Position numbers and translations under genes: made by a program. 64,000 bases of DNA from Tridacna crocea (lineage: Eukaryota > Mollusca > Bivalvia > Cardiida > Cardiidae), in the NCBI GenBank assembly GCA_943736015.1, contig OX031057.1:56998001-57062000 (forward strand). Reading direction: 5' to 3'. The notes below the pieces were generated by a model. The model made no database searches and had not been told where the DNA came from. It worked only from the letters and a program-made list of their open reading frames with translations. Shown in pieces: positions 53,996-64,000 of the stretch (its first letter is position 1; every line of letters starts with the position of its first letter).

Positions 53996-55480
53996 TTTAT
54001 TTGGTCGGTGTATTCATACAATCTTTGTCTAAGAAAAATAGATAAAGCAGCCGGGATGGAATTTCATACTGCATTAGGCAAGAGGAAAGAGAAGAAAGAA
54101 AAGCAAGATCGAGCCAAATGGATGGAGATGAAGATATCAACACACTGTAAACTACGTATACATGTAAGGAAACCTCCAAGGCGTCTTTGACAAAATGGTG
54201 TCTAGAACAGGTAACATCCGGCAGTGAGACATGGCGAGATGTATCCTTTTGCTTTACAACCGTGTCGGAAGTTACTTTTGACTTAAAGACATCTGACCAT
54301 AAGAGACAATTATTCATTACTTTCCTCTGCAATATCATTGTAGTAAGTTAGTCAGATATGCCATATCTTTGGAAATGGTAAACGTACAATGATAAAGAGC
54401 GTGCTGTTCCTTTTGTGGCCAATGAATGGAGAGCTGCCACTTAGGAATTACTCGTGGATCATAAATATTTACATAATCGTGGAACGAGTAGTCTGTAGAT
54501 CAAGAAATAATCGAGTCGTGCTTTAAAAACGAATATAGAAGATGGTTTATTGGATGTTGAAAAAAGACGTATCGAGCGATGTCAGCCTCTGTAGTCTATA
54601 CAGGTTGACCTGTGTCAAAACGCAGCTCAATTATGTTGAAGTGCATGTAAATTACCGAAAGCTGGTGCAAACAGTTAAGTAGGGTTTTTTTCCCCTAACA
54701 TTGGCCAGGAAAAGGAGCCCATGAAGTCAAATTTCGCATTTTGAATGCCACAAAAGAGAAACACGACCATTGCACCACTACCAATGCCTTAAGTGGAGGA
54801 CCAGGTCCAACCTGATGATTATCGAGTTATCCTAAGATAGTTTTTGATTGTGTTAATATTTCGGTGTTAAAATCTCACCTCTGGTCAGAATTGTTGAGCA
54901 GTGCACGACGTGTTGCTTTCTGCTTTTCTATCTTTTTTTTTTTCATGACCACTCGTGCATCCACATGTATCTTGAATTTCTCGTCCTCTTCCTTCCTCTT
55001 GCATATTGCAGCATGGCGTTCCGTCCTTGCTTTTATATCGATCTTTTAGAGATAGTGATTGTATGTATGCATCAAGCACTCTCTCTTATACCGTGGCCAC
55101 TTGTAATATGTTCTATAATTGCCCAAGAGCCACGTTTTACCTCTCGAAGACCTTGGCAGAATGTAGAGAACGTGCAGAAGAACGTAAGAACCAATACAGG
55201 GCTGGTCAGAAACGGAAGAGCCGTGGTCGCCGGGAACATGATGCGCCTCTATCATTGTCGTGGATATTAAACAAAATGTGCATCTATGTACTTTTTGCAC
55301 ATAATTATTATACTGTTGGTGCACTTCGGGTAGTATTGGTGATGAGAAAAAAAAAAAGATCTTTCAACTGTCACAGTGAAATAATTAAGATGCCGCTGAC
55401 ACGGCGTTACACACCAAACAAGGATACAAAGGCAGAAAAATTAAAGCTGTGGAAGTAAAGCTGTTTCCACTTTGAAAATT
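53996..55480. other. Region with short basic open frames, no recognised gene
   Basis: On + a lysine-rich stretch (RKEKKEKQDRAKWMEMKIST, about 54080-54150) and another basic stretch (AECRERAEERKNQYRAGQKR, about 55150-55210) look like possible former coding sequence. Neither has a recognisable domain, start context or splice structure, so no gene is called. Confidence 0.25.
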
Positions 55481-55719
55481 ATTATTGGAAAAGGAGAAAC
55501 CGCCCCTATATAGCAATTTTTCATTTCACTATATCTGCTTAGCTTTTAACCTTGCTTTTCTTTCAAAAATTTATTTTCCACTGTCACCTTCAACCTTGTT
55601 TTCTAACCAAATAAGCACGGATAGGTGCCATTTTTATCTACATGTATTATTGTGCAGAATTACATATACTATAAAAGTGAACATTTTAAGAAAAAGTATG
55701 TCCGTTAGAAAGTACATGT

Positions 55720-55790
55720 TAAAGATTAAAGATGGGTATTTAGATTTTTTACATCTCACCAAATTTTATAACTAAATCTAGCAGATTTTA
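55720..55790 (+). mobile_element. Left end fragment of the TTAA/AGGTGG element
   Basis: TTAAAGATGGGTATTTAGAT followed by TTTTTACATCTCACCAAATT matches the left ends at 56079 and 57516. Confidence 0.6.
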
Positions 55791-57515
55791 TCTACGGAAT
55801 CCTTCAGGTCATTCGGCATACCTCGGGTGATGGGAGCCATCACATCCTTCGACATTCTGTTGGAATCCACAGCATTCACTCTGTAGTTGGCTCAGAAAGT
55901 AGTCCGTCATTACGTGATACTTTCGTCACATGACCAGAACTCAAAATGGCGACACAAACGCCGGTAAAAGAAAGACCAATATTGATTACTTTGTATGCTG
56001 TTCAAACAGCATACGGAAATCAGACTAAGTGGTGGGAAATGTGAAAAAGAGGGATTTTTTGAAAAGCTTAAATGTATTTTAAAGGTGGGTATTTAGATTT
56101 TTCCCGTCTTACCAAATTAAAAAATATAGATATTTCTGAAATATATTTGAAAAAACAATACAAATCATCAATAATTAAGAATCATAAAATTACAAAAAAA
56201 AAGTTTTTTGATGGTGTTCCCCTAAAAGGCTACGTAGCCTCTTGTGCCTCTGGCGACTCTACAGTTAACCAACTTAACATTCCTTTATGATAGAATATGC
56301 AATGCTCTAGACGAAGGCCTTGAAATTAGATTTTTTTTTAAATATAAGTAAAGCTTTCGATAAAGTATGGCATAAGGGTTTGATATTCAAACTAAGTCGT
56401 TCAGGATAATTGGCAAACTACTCGATTGGCTTTCTAATTACCTCTCTAACAGGCGTCAAAAAGTTATCCTGCCTGGTGGCCAGTCTAATGCCCAATACAT
56501 AGATGCTGGTGTCCCACAAGGATCTATACTTGGCCCGCTTCTTTTCCCGGTATTTATTAACGATATTGTCGAAAACATTGAATCGGATATCAACCTTTTT
56601 GCAGACGATACTAGTCTATCATTAACCATCCGTAACTCAAACGATGTGGGACTAATTCTTCAAAGAGATATTGAAAAAATTCATAACTGGGCATAAACCT
56701 GGCTGGTTAAATTCAATCCTTCAAAATCTGAATCACTTATCATCACACGTAAAAATGGTCAAAAAACTCACCCTGATCTCTGTATGTCAAATATAAATAT
56801 TGAAAATGTCCAGTCACATAAACATTTAGGTTTTCATCTCTCAAACGACGGATCATGGGATCTTCACATTAAAAATTATATTGAGAAAGCATGGAAAAGG
56901 ATAAATATAATGCGTCGTCTTAAAATATATCTCGATAGGAAACCTCTGCAAGTTATATATATTGCGTTTATTAGACCTATTATAGAGTATTGAGACGTCT
57001 TTTGGGACAATATCCCTCAATACCTGAAAAATGATCTAGACAAAATCCAAAATGAAGCTGCCAGAATAGTAACAGGTTGTAGTAAACTGGTTTCCTTGGA
57101 TGATCTAAAAAAAGATATGTGGTTCGGAGTCACTTGGCGATCGCAGGCGTAAACACAAACTTGTATTGTTCTTTAAAATGACTAAATACCTTATTCCTTC
57201 CTACATGAGTGATCTTGTCCCTGGTTTGAATAGCAACCTTAACAATTACAACTTGCACAATTCTAATGATATACGAAGCATTGCTTGTAGAACAAATTTC
57301 TATAATAAAAAAAATCCTTTCTCCCATCCGTTGTGGAAGAGTGGAACATAATCCCTTAAGATATCAGAAATCTTAGTTCCTTGTCATGTTTCAAAAGGTA
57401 TCTGGATATTAATAGGACGTATCCAAATAAATTGTTTTTTATAGGACAAAGACGCCTTCAAATTTTGCATACTAGGTTACGAAATAATTGTAGTCCCCTA
57501 AAGCATCATCTGTAT

Positions 57516-58065
57516 TTAAAGGTGGGTATTTAGAATTTTTACATCTCACCAAATTAAAAAATATACATATCAATGAAATTCATATGAAAAATAATACAAA
57601 TCGTCAATAATTAAGATTCATAAAATTACAAAAAAGAATTTCTTTTGATGGTATTCCCTTAAAAGGCTACGAAGCCTCTTAAGCTATTTTTAGATTTCGC
57701 ACCAAAAGTCAATAAAGCATTGTGGGAATGTCAAATGACTGGCACGTGACTCATAACGCTTAAATTCCCTATCATACCAAACATGTAATAATTATTTTCC
57801 ATAATGTCTTCTTCAGACGCTATGTTTGAAGCTTCTTCTGTGTATTCCTGTAAATAAATGAGCGAATTGATCAATTAAAAATAGAACTTGTCTCCCGTGT
57901 GTGTCAATCTGGGCGGTGGTAAATCTCTAACTTCTCGTGCTGTCAGACGGTTTTCGACAACTGGGGTTTAATGAATGAAAATTAAAAGGCGTTGGGAGCA
58001 TAAGGATGATTTTTTTTGCATTTTTGTGAAAATTTTCGTCCCAAAATCAGAAGGGCCACCTTTAA
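57516..58065 (+). mobile_element. TTAA-flanked AGGTGG element, inner copy, inside the LINE
   Basis: Complete 550-bp copy: TTAA then AGGTGGGTATTTAGAATT at the left, GAAGGGCCACCT then TTAA at the right. The short inverted end is AGGTGG/CCACCT. It interrupts the LINE between RLRNNCSPLKHHL and its C-terminal cysteine motif. Non-coding. Confidence 0.8.
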
Positions 58066-58316
58066 GAAATGTAGTTGACTCTCCTGTGTATGTGGTGCTA
58101 TCGAGACAAATACACACTATTTCTTCGAATGTCCACTTTATGAAAGTACAAGAAATAAGTTCATTCCATCCATATCGTAAATGAAATAACTATAGACCTT
58201 CAAACACACCTCTTTGGAAATGATTTCCTTACTCTTCAGGAAAATGAAGAAATCTTTTAAAGAGCTCAGTCGTACAGGAAGGAAAGTAAGCGGATTAACG
58301 AATGGTTTCCAAAAAG

Positions 58317-58320
<4 letters not shown>

Positions 58321-58358
<38 letters not shown>
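58321..58358. repeat. (CT)n microsatellite in the LINE 3' region
   Basis: About 19 CT units. Confidence 0.93.
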
Positions 58359-58364
<6 letters not shown>

Positions 58365-59059
58365 CACCCTTGCTCACCAATTTTTGTGTGTATATGTGGG
58401 GTTTTTTTTTTGCTTTTCTTTATTTCCGTCATTTGGATGTTGTTACTTAGGAAAGGGACACTATAAGCTCTTACCAGCTTTCGTCCCTGTCCATTTGTAT
58501 GTTTATATACCGTATATAATAAAATATGTTTAAAATAGACCGTGTTTCCCATGGGCGTCGACCTGCGTCGTAGTAAATCTCTTATTTCTCTTGTAGGATG
58601 GTTTTCGACTACTTGGGTTTTATGAATGAAAATTAAAAGGATTTAAAGGACGAGAACTTGTTTTGTAATCTTAGAAACTTAATTCCATCGGTATGTCAAA
58701 ACTGTTGTCATCATTCATGGGCGAAGCCATTTTGTAAAAATTGGCGTAAGATTCTGATCAGTAAAGAAGCTCGATAAAAGTAGTTCCATTGTATACAGGT
58801 AAATTCATCCCTTTGAATGCACCCATAATGTATCCAGAATCATATTTCCCTTGTATACTATAATGTTACACATGAAACAGTTAAACAGTAACAAAACATG
58901 TCTTCCTCGGTTTGACAAGATTCTTGTAATTGAGCCAATTGCAGAGATGTATGGTGAGAGTACCGAACGACAACTCTGCTCGGAGATTGATCCTTCGGCT
59001 GTACTAACTGGTGGATTGATATGCGTCAGATCGATTACCGCCCCTGATACTACTACGTG

Positions 59060-59410
59060 TATAGGTGATTAATACACGGTATACAACGGTGGCCAGCATT
59101 ATCTCCCGCTAGATGGCTTTCTATAAATACTCATCTATCTGATATGGGCATACAGAGCCGAACCACATTCCTACGCGACAACCTCTACTTTGAATTTAAA
59201 ACAAAAAAAAGGTTTACCCAATTAAACGTTACCTCGTGCAATTCACTCAACTATGATCACCAGTTTAGAGAAATTTGTTGCTAAAGCAGGTCTCATTTCT
59301 CCTCAAACGTATTGATACGTAAAAGCTATTTTCAACATTGCTACTTTATAGAGCGTAATGTTACAGTCAGCCCGCTTTCGGGGCTAGTAGTGATGTCATA
59401 TAAGACAGCA
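59060..59410 (-). repeat. 330-bp interspersed repeat, copy 2
   Basis: Inverse of 61985-62330, including TCCCGCTAGATGGC and GGTTTACCCAATTAAACGTT-region equivalents. It forms the loop of the inverted-repeat element. Confidence 0.75.
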
Positions 59411-60084
59411 ATCTCCGAGCAGAGTTGTCGTTCGTTACCTCACATACATCTCTGCGATGGGCTAAATGACAAGAATCTTGTCAAACCGAGGAAAAGATGT
59501 TTTGTTACCGTTTAACTGTCTCATATGTATAATTGAAAGTTAAACAAAGGAAATATGATTCTGGATACATTATAGGTGCGTTCAAACTGATGAATTTACC
59601 TGTATAAAAATGGAACTATTTGTTTCGAGCCTCTTCACTTTTCAGAATCTTACGCCGATTTTAACAAAAATGGCTGCGCCCATGAATGATGACAACTGAA
59701 TTGACACACCGCTGGATCTAAGTCTGTACGATTAAAAATCAAGTTATCGTCCTTTAAAGATATTAAGGCTTTTAAGAAAATCCATCTTTTGTTCATTTCC
59801 TATCACTAAGTCTGATTGGTCCCATGCTGTTTGAACAGCACACGAAACAATCGATATTGGTCTTTCTTTCACTGGCGTTTGTGTAGCCATTTTGAGTTAT
59901 GGTCATGTGACAAAAATATGACGTAATGACGGACTACTTTCTGAGCCCACTACAGAGGTGAATGTAATGATCCAAAGTGCAAGAGAGTGATAAGACAGTC
60001 GAATCTTCGAAGAATATGACATGCGCAGACAACGCGGTGGCCAGTTCAACCGATGCATTCATCGCCCGGAAATACGCCGGTTTA

Positions 60085-61378
60085 GTTTAAACATATTTTA
60101 TTTGCAACATTTTACATACAAAATTTAATAAAACAATTACAAAATATACTTAGAATATGCTACAAAATGGATTGGAACGAAAGCATAAGCTTATACTGTT
60201 CCTTTCCATGGATTCTAGATGGTATCAGTCTTATTTTATTCATTTATTAATTGATTTAACAAGTAAATGAAAAAAAGGTGCCAAAAGGGGGAAAGGTGTC
60301 AGTTACGGATGCTATAGACAGGAAGGTCGTGCGATGTGGGATGCTTTCTAAACCAATATTAAGAAATAGACTCTATTGTCTTTATACGTTCGATATAATA
60401 GCAAAACGAAACTATAGAATTATTAAAAGAGTTAACCCTTTCCCAGACGGCAAATTTGGACCAGACCAAATTCAAAGCATTTTGCCGATGACAACAGTTG
60501 CTTAAAAAAAAATGATTTTTCTATATGATAGGGTAGAAAACATTGTGGGAAAAGGAGAAAATGCTGGTTACCAGCTTTCTCTCCTTTTCCCACAATGCTT
60601 CCAAAAGGCTTCTATTCCTTTTCCGTAAAAACCAGGGATTGTTTGGGAAAGGTTTAAATAGATTTTCTGTATAGCTTGAACCTTTTGCTATCCTTAATAA
60701 AAGACTGCACTTCTAAAAATACTGTTACATTTTCTTGAAAGGTGAGGCTTTCGTCACCGTACAGCAGGTCAATCAAACTGACAGTTGTGAATTTCTCAAT
60801 AGTTGCAAAAAGCTTATTTTCTAGCGACAGTATAATACCCACACTCTAACAGATAATGGTGACTAGTTTCAATTCCACCACATTGACACAAAGGCGAAGC
60901 AACTAAATTTTTTTTTGGAACAAGTCAGAATTTAGAGAACTACATTTATTACGCAGTCTAGTGTGGATAATTTGATATTCTCTTTCACCAATAAAATAAA
61001 GCTTATTAGGTATAGGTTTGTCCCTGTCAAGATATGTCTTAAAGGCTGCAAGGGAATCTAAATTTCTAATGTCATCGGGCAGAGCATTCCAATCGTCCAC
61101 TACTGGCGGAATAAAAGAATTCTTATACATTGAAGTTCTACATGCAATGCCTTGGAGATCGTTAGCTCGTCGCAGATTATAATTCGTAGAATTTCCAACC
61201 GTATCCGGGACTATAGACGATAAATAGGCAGGAGTAATGCCCTTAATCATTTTAAAAAATAGGATTAATTTGTGTTTTTTCCTTCTATGTCTCAGTGATT
61301 CCCATCCTGCTTCATTTATAAGGTAATCCAGTGAAACTAGTTTAGTGCAGCCAGTCACAATTCTTGCCGATTCATTTT
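60085..61378 (-). mobile_element. 5'-truncated LINE with 16-bp target duplication
   Basis: Flanked by GAAATACGCCGGTTTA (60069-60084) and GAAATACGCCAGTTTA (61379-61394). On the minus strand it starts inside the reverse transcriptase C-terminal region, SARIVTGCTKLVSLDYLINE. It continues through RKKHKLILFFKMIKGITPAY, YNLRRANDLQGIACRTSMY, WNALPDDIRNLDSLAAFK and HTRLRNKCSSLNSDLF. After a frameshift at an A-run it shows CQCGGIETSHHYLLECGYY, the terminal cysteine motif. The 3' end AATAAAATATGTTTAAAC is at 60085-60102. A MITE has inserted into the 3' UTR. Confidence 0.9.
60432..60657 (-). mobile_element. TTAA-flanked palindromic MITE in the LINE 3' UTR
   Basis: Complete inverse copy, TTAACCCTTTCCCAGACGG to GTTTGGGAAAGGTTTAA. 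Confidence 0.88.
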
Positions 61379-61644
61379 GAAATACGCCAGTTTATGAAAT
61401 ATGTAAGGTTCATCTTACAAAATAAAACTTGCATTTCGATTTTCTATCAAAATCTTTTTTAACTATATTTCTGTTGACAAACAATCCGTTCATTCATTTT
61501 TTAACGTGGTTTATTAATTTCGATTGAAGTTTTCATTGATAAAAAGACAGATTTGAATAATTTCGTCGAGGTTTTTTTATGTCGTTGGTTAACAACTGTC
61601 AGTGGTGCGCTATAAATAGAATTACGTGATTCTCATTTCAAAAT

Positions 61645-61951
61645 ACAAGCCGATATAGCTCAGTAGGTAGAACGTAGGACTCGTGAACACAATGTTTCGG
61701 GTCACTACAGATTGTGGGTTCGAATCCCCAGCTGGCCAACTAAAGTTACTAATAGTCTTTCGGATGAGACATTAAACCGAGGTCCCGTGTGACGGTGCTA
61801 TACGCTTAGCACGTTAAAGAACCAGGCGAAGCTCTCAGTAGTTTCGACCTGTATCCTTGCACTATCCCCTATAATAACTAATCGTCTTCTGGGGGCGTCG
61901 CTCAGGCAGATGGGCAACCGGTAGCGACGATAAATAAACGTAAATAGGCAA
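61645..61951 (+). mobile_element. tRNA-derived SINE with 12-bp duplication
   Basis: Perfect direct repeats TCATTTCAAAAT at 61633-61644 and 61952-61963. The head has ATATAGCTCAGTAGGTAGAA (A box) and GTGGGTTCGAATCCCC (B box) with an over-long variable region. The body has GGATGAGACATTAAACCGAG and AGCACGTTAAAGAACC, the tail GATAAATAAACGTAAATAGG. This body differs from the other SINE families in the window. Confidence 0.88.
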
Positions 61952-61984
61952 TCATTTCAAAATGTAAATCTTCCGTTGTCTGCG

Positions 61985-62335
61985 CATGTCATATTCTTCG
62001 TAGATTCGACCTGTCTTATATGACGTATCACTAGCCCCGAAAGCGGGTAGGCTGTAATATTACGCTGTATAAAGTAGCAATGTAGAAAATAGCTTTTATC
62101 AATATGTTTAAGGAAAAATGAGACCTGCTTTAGCTCCAGATTTCTCTAAACTGCTGATCGTAGCTGAGTGAATTGCACGAGGTAGCGTTTTATTGAGTAA
62201 ACGTTTATTTTAGTTTTAAATTCAAAGTAACGGTTGTCGCGTAGGAAAGTGGTTCGGTTCTGTACCCAGGATGCCCAAATTAGATAGATGAGTATTTATA
62301 GAATGCCATCTAGCGGGAGATAATGGGAAATATCC
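61985..62335 (+). repeat. 330-bp interspersed repeat, copy 3
   Basis: TATTCTTCGTAGATTCGACC to ATGCCATCTAGCGGGAGATA; the best-preserved copy in the window. The SINE sits just before it. Confidence 0.75.
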
Positions 62336-62603
62336 TTGATAGGGACGAGGTCAGATGAAGGCACGGAATCAGCCGAGTTGTGACGAGTGCCTTGAGGTTC
62401 GACGTACAATGTCAAGTGTAATTCTTTATAACCTTTCATTGTTGTGGCAAGATATGTCGGGCAGCCGATCGTATAAACTAAAACCAGACTGCACAGAATA
62501 GTCTTGAATCTTTTCCATCCGCTTGATTACTCAAACCTTCGTGATAAAAATTCTTAGTTTCAGTGGATTGAATATTTTATCCTCGAAATAAGTTGAGTTT
62601 TCA

Positions 62604-63632
62604 TTACGTCATCCCTATCCAATATGGCGGATAGTAATCATATCTATTCATACGTTTGTCTTTCTGTGACCCTGGAACTGGAAAACCTTTAAAATACACA
62701 ACATGTCCACGTCCTAACCAAGCCCCTAACCATCCAAAAGACCCACTAGAAACTACACTATGATCACAAAGGCTCATTAATGCTAAATCTTTACCAGCGG
62801 ACGTGGAACTCCGTGACGAACTAAATGGGCTAAAATAGACATGTGTATTTTTTATATTTTTCTTGCACCAGTCTATATCGTCACTTAAGTAAATAAATAC
62901 TAACTGTTTATCAGTCAGCTTATTCAAGTAGTATTGCATCGTTCTATTCAAGAAACCAGGATCCGGCGAGGAGAACCCAGCCTCCCTGTGTCTTTTATCT
63001 GTAAAATCACCCCTACGTTGATGAACACAGATCTTGGTTTTGTTCACAAACTCTATAGTTGAGGTGAGATATCTACGGACATCTTTCTTTATGTCATTCC
63101 TAAATCTTAGCCACGACTTGATATAATCCTTGTATTTATCAAAATATCTCCAGCTCTGAAAGTATCCAGACAATGTCCAGTTTTTGGTATGGGATAACAT
63201 TTCGATCGCGGGGGCATAAACAGTTCCAGACGATCCCTCGTGAAATATCTCCCAGCTCTCCGGAATGTTGGAGATCGTGTCAATAAAGGAAAGATTGAAG
63301 ATTTGATTCAATAAAGCAGCAAACTGATCCGTTATAACGGGTGTATAACAATGATCTTTCGTCACTCCTAAAAGTGTCAGAAGCTGAAACAGATTGTTAC
63401 CTAGACGACCACGTGACTCCTTCACAGTCATTAAATGGTTGGTCTGAAACCGTCTCTGACATACTTCAGTGTATGTAGACGTGGTTGAACTGTAATTATC
63501 GGTTTTGTAGGAATGTGTTACTGAAGTAATGAGCAGGATCCTCTGAGATGATCTGAGTCTTCGGTACGAAAGCGCAACAATGGTACAGATGGTTACAAAT
63601 GCGATTAGCACATAAAGCTTCTTATCGTTCAT
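62604..63632 (-). CDS. GT11 family alpha-1,2-fucosyltransferase-like enzyme, terminal coding exon
   Basis: 342 codons from the ATG at 63632 to the TGA at 62606-62604. Family GT11 (FUT1/FUT2-like) transfers fucose from GDP-fucose to galactose in the Golgi. The layout is type II membrane: short cytosolic MNDKK, anchor at about 6-23 (LYVLIAFVTICTIVALSY), stem, then the catalytic domain. Signatures are GRLGNNLFQ at 75-83, the GDP-fucose-binding HQRRGDF at 204-210, and HSVVSSGSFGWLGAWL at 291-306. It ends PYWIGMT. The start is chosen because a pyrimidine tract and AG (CTTTCTTTCCAATTGCAG) lie 14 nt upstream, marking an exon beginning GGGAGGCATTTGGTAATG. The open frame continues upstream only by reading through that intron end. 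The exact acceptor substrate cannot be inferred. Confidence 0.9.
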   Translation of the reverse strand: MNDKKLYVLIAFVTICTIVALSYRRLRSSQRILLITSVTHSYKTDNYSSTTSTYTEVCQRRFQTNHLMTVKESRGRLGNNLFQLLTLLGVTKDHCYTPVITDQFAALLNQIFNLSFIDTISNIPESWEIFHEGSSGTVYAPAIEMLSHTKNWTLSGYFQSWRYFDKYKDYIKSWLRFRNDIKKDVRRYLTSTIEFVNKTKICVHQRRGDFTDKRHREAGFSSPDPGFLNRTMQYYLNKLTDKQLVFIYLSDDIDWCKKNIKNTHVYFSPFSSSRSSTSAGKDLALMSLCDHSVVSSGSFGWLGAWLGRGHVVYFKGFPVPGSQKDKRMNRYDYYPPYWIGMT

Positions 63633-63816
63633 TACCAAATGCCTCCCCTGCAATTGGAAAGAAAGAGAGAGAGAATGAGGCATGCTGTAGCACATAAAAC
63701 TTCTTATCGTTCATTACCGAATGCCGCCCCTGCAATTGGAAAAAAGAGAGAAGGAATGAGCCATACTCTAGCACATAAAGCTTCTTATCGTTCATTACCG
63801 ATGTAGCCCATGCAAT

Positions 63817-63854
<38 letters not shown>

Positions 63855-64000
63855 CATCCTCTAGCACATAAAGCTTCTTATCGTTCATTACCGAATGCCA
63901 CCCCTGCAATTGGAAAAAAGAGAGAAGGAATGAGCCATGCTCTAGCACATAAAGCTTGTTATTGTTCATTACCGAATGCCGCCACTGCAACTGGAAAGAA
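63609..64000 (-). repeat. Tandem repeat of acceptor plus start codon of the fucosyltransferase exon
   Basis: Five copies, periods 82, 81, 93 and 81 bp, with start codons at 63632, 63714, 63795, 63888 and 63969. Each unit contains a CT-rich tract, CCAATTGCAG, GGCATTCGGTA, ATGAACGATAAGAAGC and the beginning of the anchor (LYVL). Only the leftmost copy continues into the enzyme. The others read LYVL then E/Q and a serine-rich translation of the pyrimidine tract. The array runs off the window. Confidence 0.92.

Larger units (their letters stand above)
56235..58543 (+). mobile_element. 5'-truncated non-LTR (LINE) retrotransposon, reverse transcriptase, broken
   Basis: Encodes the palm and thumb of a jockey/CR1-like LINE reverse transcriptase: ASGDSTVNQLN, then ISKAFDKVWHKGLIFKLSRS, AGVPQGSILGPLLF, and the catalytic FADD at 56598-56609 (INLFADDTSLSLT). 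NIENVQSHKHLGFHLSNDGS and QNEAARIVTGCSKLVSLDDL follow. After an inserted element (57516-58065) it continues with a C-terminal cysteine motif (CGAIETNTHYFFECPLY when the phase is followed) and a 3' UTR ending AATAAAATATGTTTAAA. Stops (for example TAA near 56695 and TGA near 56993) and frameshifts make it inactive. Confidence 0.88.
56079..58646 (+). mobile_element. TTAA-flanked AGGTGG element, outer copy, interrupted by a LINE
   Basis: Starts TTAAAGGTGGGTATTTAG, runs to about 56235, and resumes after the LINE at about 58544 (AGACCGTGTTTCCCATGGGC) to TTAA at 58643-58646. The uninterrupted right arm of the host shows the empty site ATCTTTAAAGGACG. Confidence 0.72.
55873..59965. mobile_element. Long-inverted-repeat element hosting a four-level transposon nest
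   Basis: The left arm (55873-56078 continued at 58647-59050) and the right arm (59400-59965) are inverted copies. Examples are GGCTCAGAAAGTAGTCCGTC with GACGGACTACTTTCTGAGCC, TGCTGTTCAAACAGCAT in both, and ATGTATCCAGAATCATATTT with its complement. The centre (59060-59410) is an inverse copy of the 330-bp repeat. The left arm is interrupted exactly at a TTAA by the element at 56079-58646. Confidence 0.78.

Noticed and set aside
53960-54190. Small gene with a basic C-terminus
   Set aside because: The start lies inside the satellite element's 3' end and no domain or splice context supports it. Noted only as a possible coding remnant.
61650-61740. Possible tRNA gene
   Set aside because: The variable region is far too long and the sequence continues into a SINE with a 12-bp target duplication.
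63633-63695. N-terminal extension MCYSMPHSLSLSFQLQGRHLV of the fucosyltransferase
   Set aside because: It translates a pyrimidine tract and AG of a splice acceptor; a normal type II start lies at 63632.

Overview
This 64 kb window is eukaryotic nuclear DNA: spliced genes, long introns, and roughly two thirds or more recognisable interspersed or tandem repeat. The repeat set (BEL/Pao and Ty3-like retroelements, tRNA-derived SINEs, TTAA-flanked palindromic MITEs, and satellite-carrying elements with AGCTCACCTGAGC ends) together with invertebrate versions of Sec22, glutaredoxin and a GT11 fucosyltransferase points to a marine invertebrate, most probably a bivalve mollusc. The phylum is an inference.

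Three host genes are well supported. (1) SEC22B, the ER-Golgi R-SNARE, lies on + in five coding exons from 11569 to 30691, with perfect phase agreement and 217 codons. (2) A 112-codon glutaredoxin-fold protein lies on - in two exons (45353..45129 and 42793..42680); both active-site cysteines are replaced by serine. (3) The last coding exon of a GT11 alpha-1,2-fucosyltransferase-like enzyme lies on - (63632..62604), preceded by five tandem copies of its splice acceptor plus start codon. A fourth possible gene, at 8913-9467 on +, encodes a one-finger C2H2 protein of unknown function.

Layout: 1-4540 is a decayed BEL/Pao element on - that runs off the left edge. 4778-6520 is a second retroelement on - with gag and protease only. 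6970-8045 is a duplicated block of MITE halves. 8500-9470 is the zinc-finger locus. 9870-10955 holds SINEs. 11569-30691 is SEC22B. Its intron 1 holds a terminal-inverted-repeat element (8-bp target duplication AATTGATA) whose left arm was itself invaded by a 7.7 kb tandem array with 1768-bp period and alternating A/B modules. 31.1-42.3 kb is intergenic repeat: MITEs and satellite-bearing elements. 42.4-45.4 kb is the glutaredoxin gene. 45402-48520 is another inverted-repeat element (8-bp duplication ATTGCTAT), packed with TGACGC motifs and inserted about 50 bp upstream of the glutaredoxin start. 49-51.8 kb is inverted repeats and MITEs. 51823-53995 is a large satellite-bearing element. 55.87-59.97 kb is a four-level nest of transposons. 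60.1-61.4 kb is a 5'-truncated LINE with a 16-bp duplication. 61.6-62.3 kb is a SINE and a 330-bp repeat. 62.6-64 kb is the fucosyltransferase.

The theme linking the region is how closely transposons and tandem duplications sit to splice sites and promoters. There are insertions 20 bp after the SEC22B exon 1 donor, 19 bp after the exon 2 donor and 26 bp before the exon 2 acceptor, a duplicated exon 3 acceptor, a transposon in the glutaredoxin promoter, and a five-fold duplicated acceptor in the fucosyltransferase gene.
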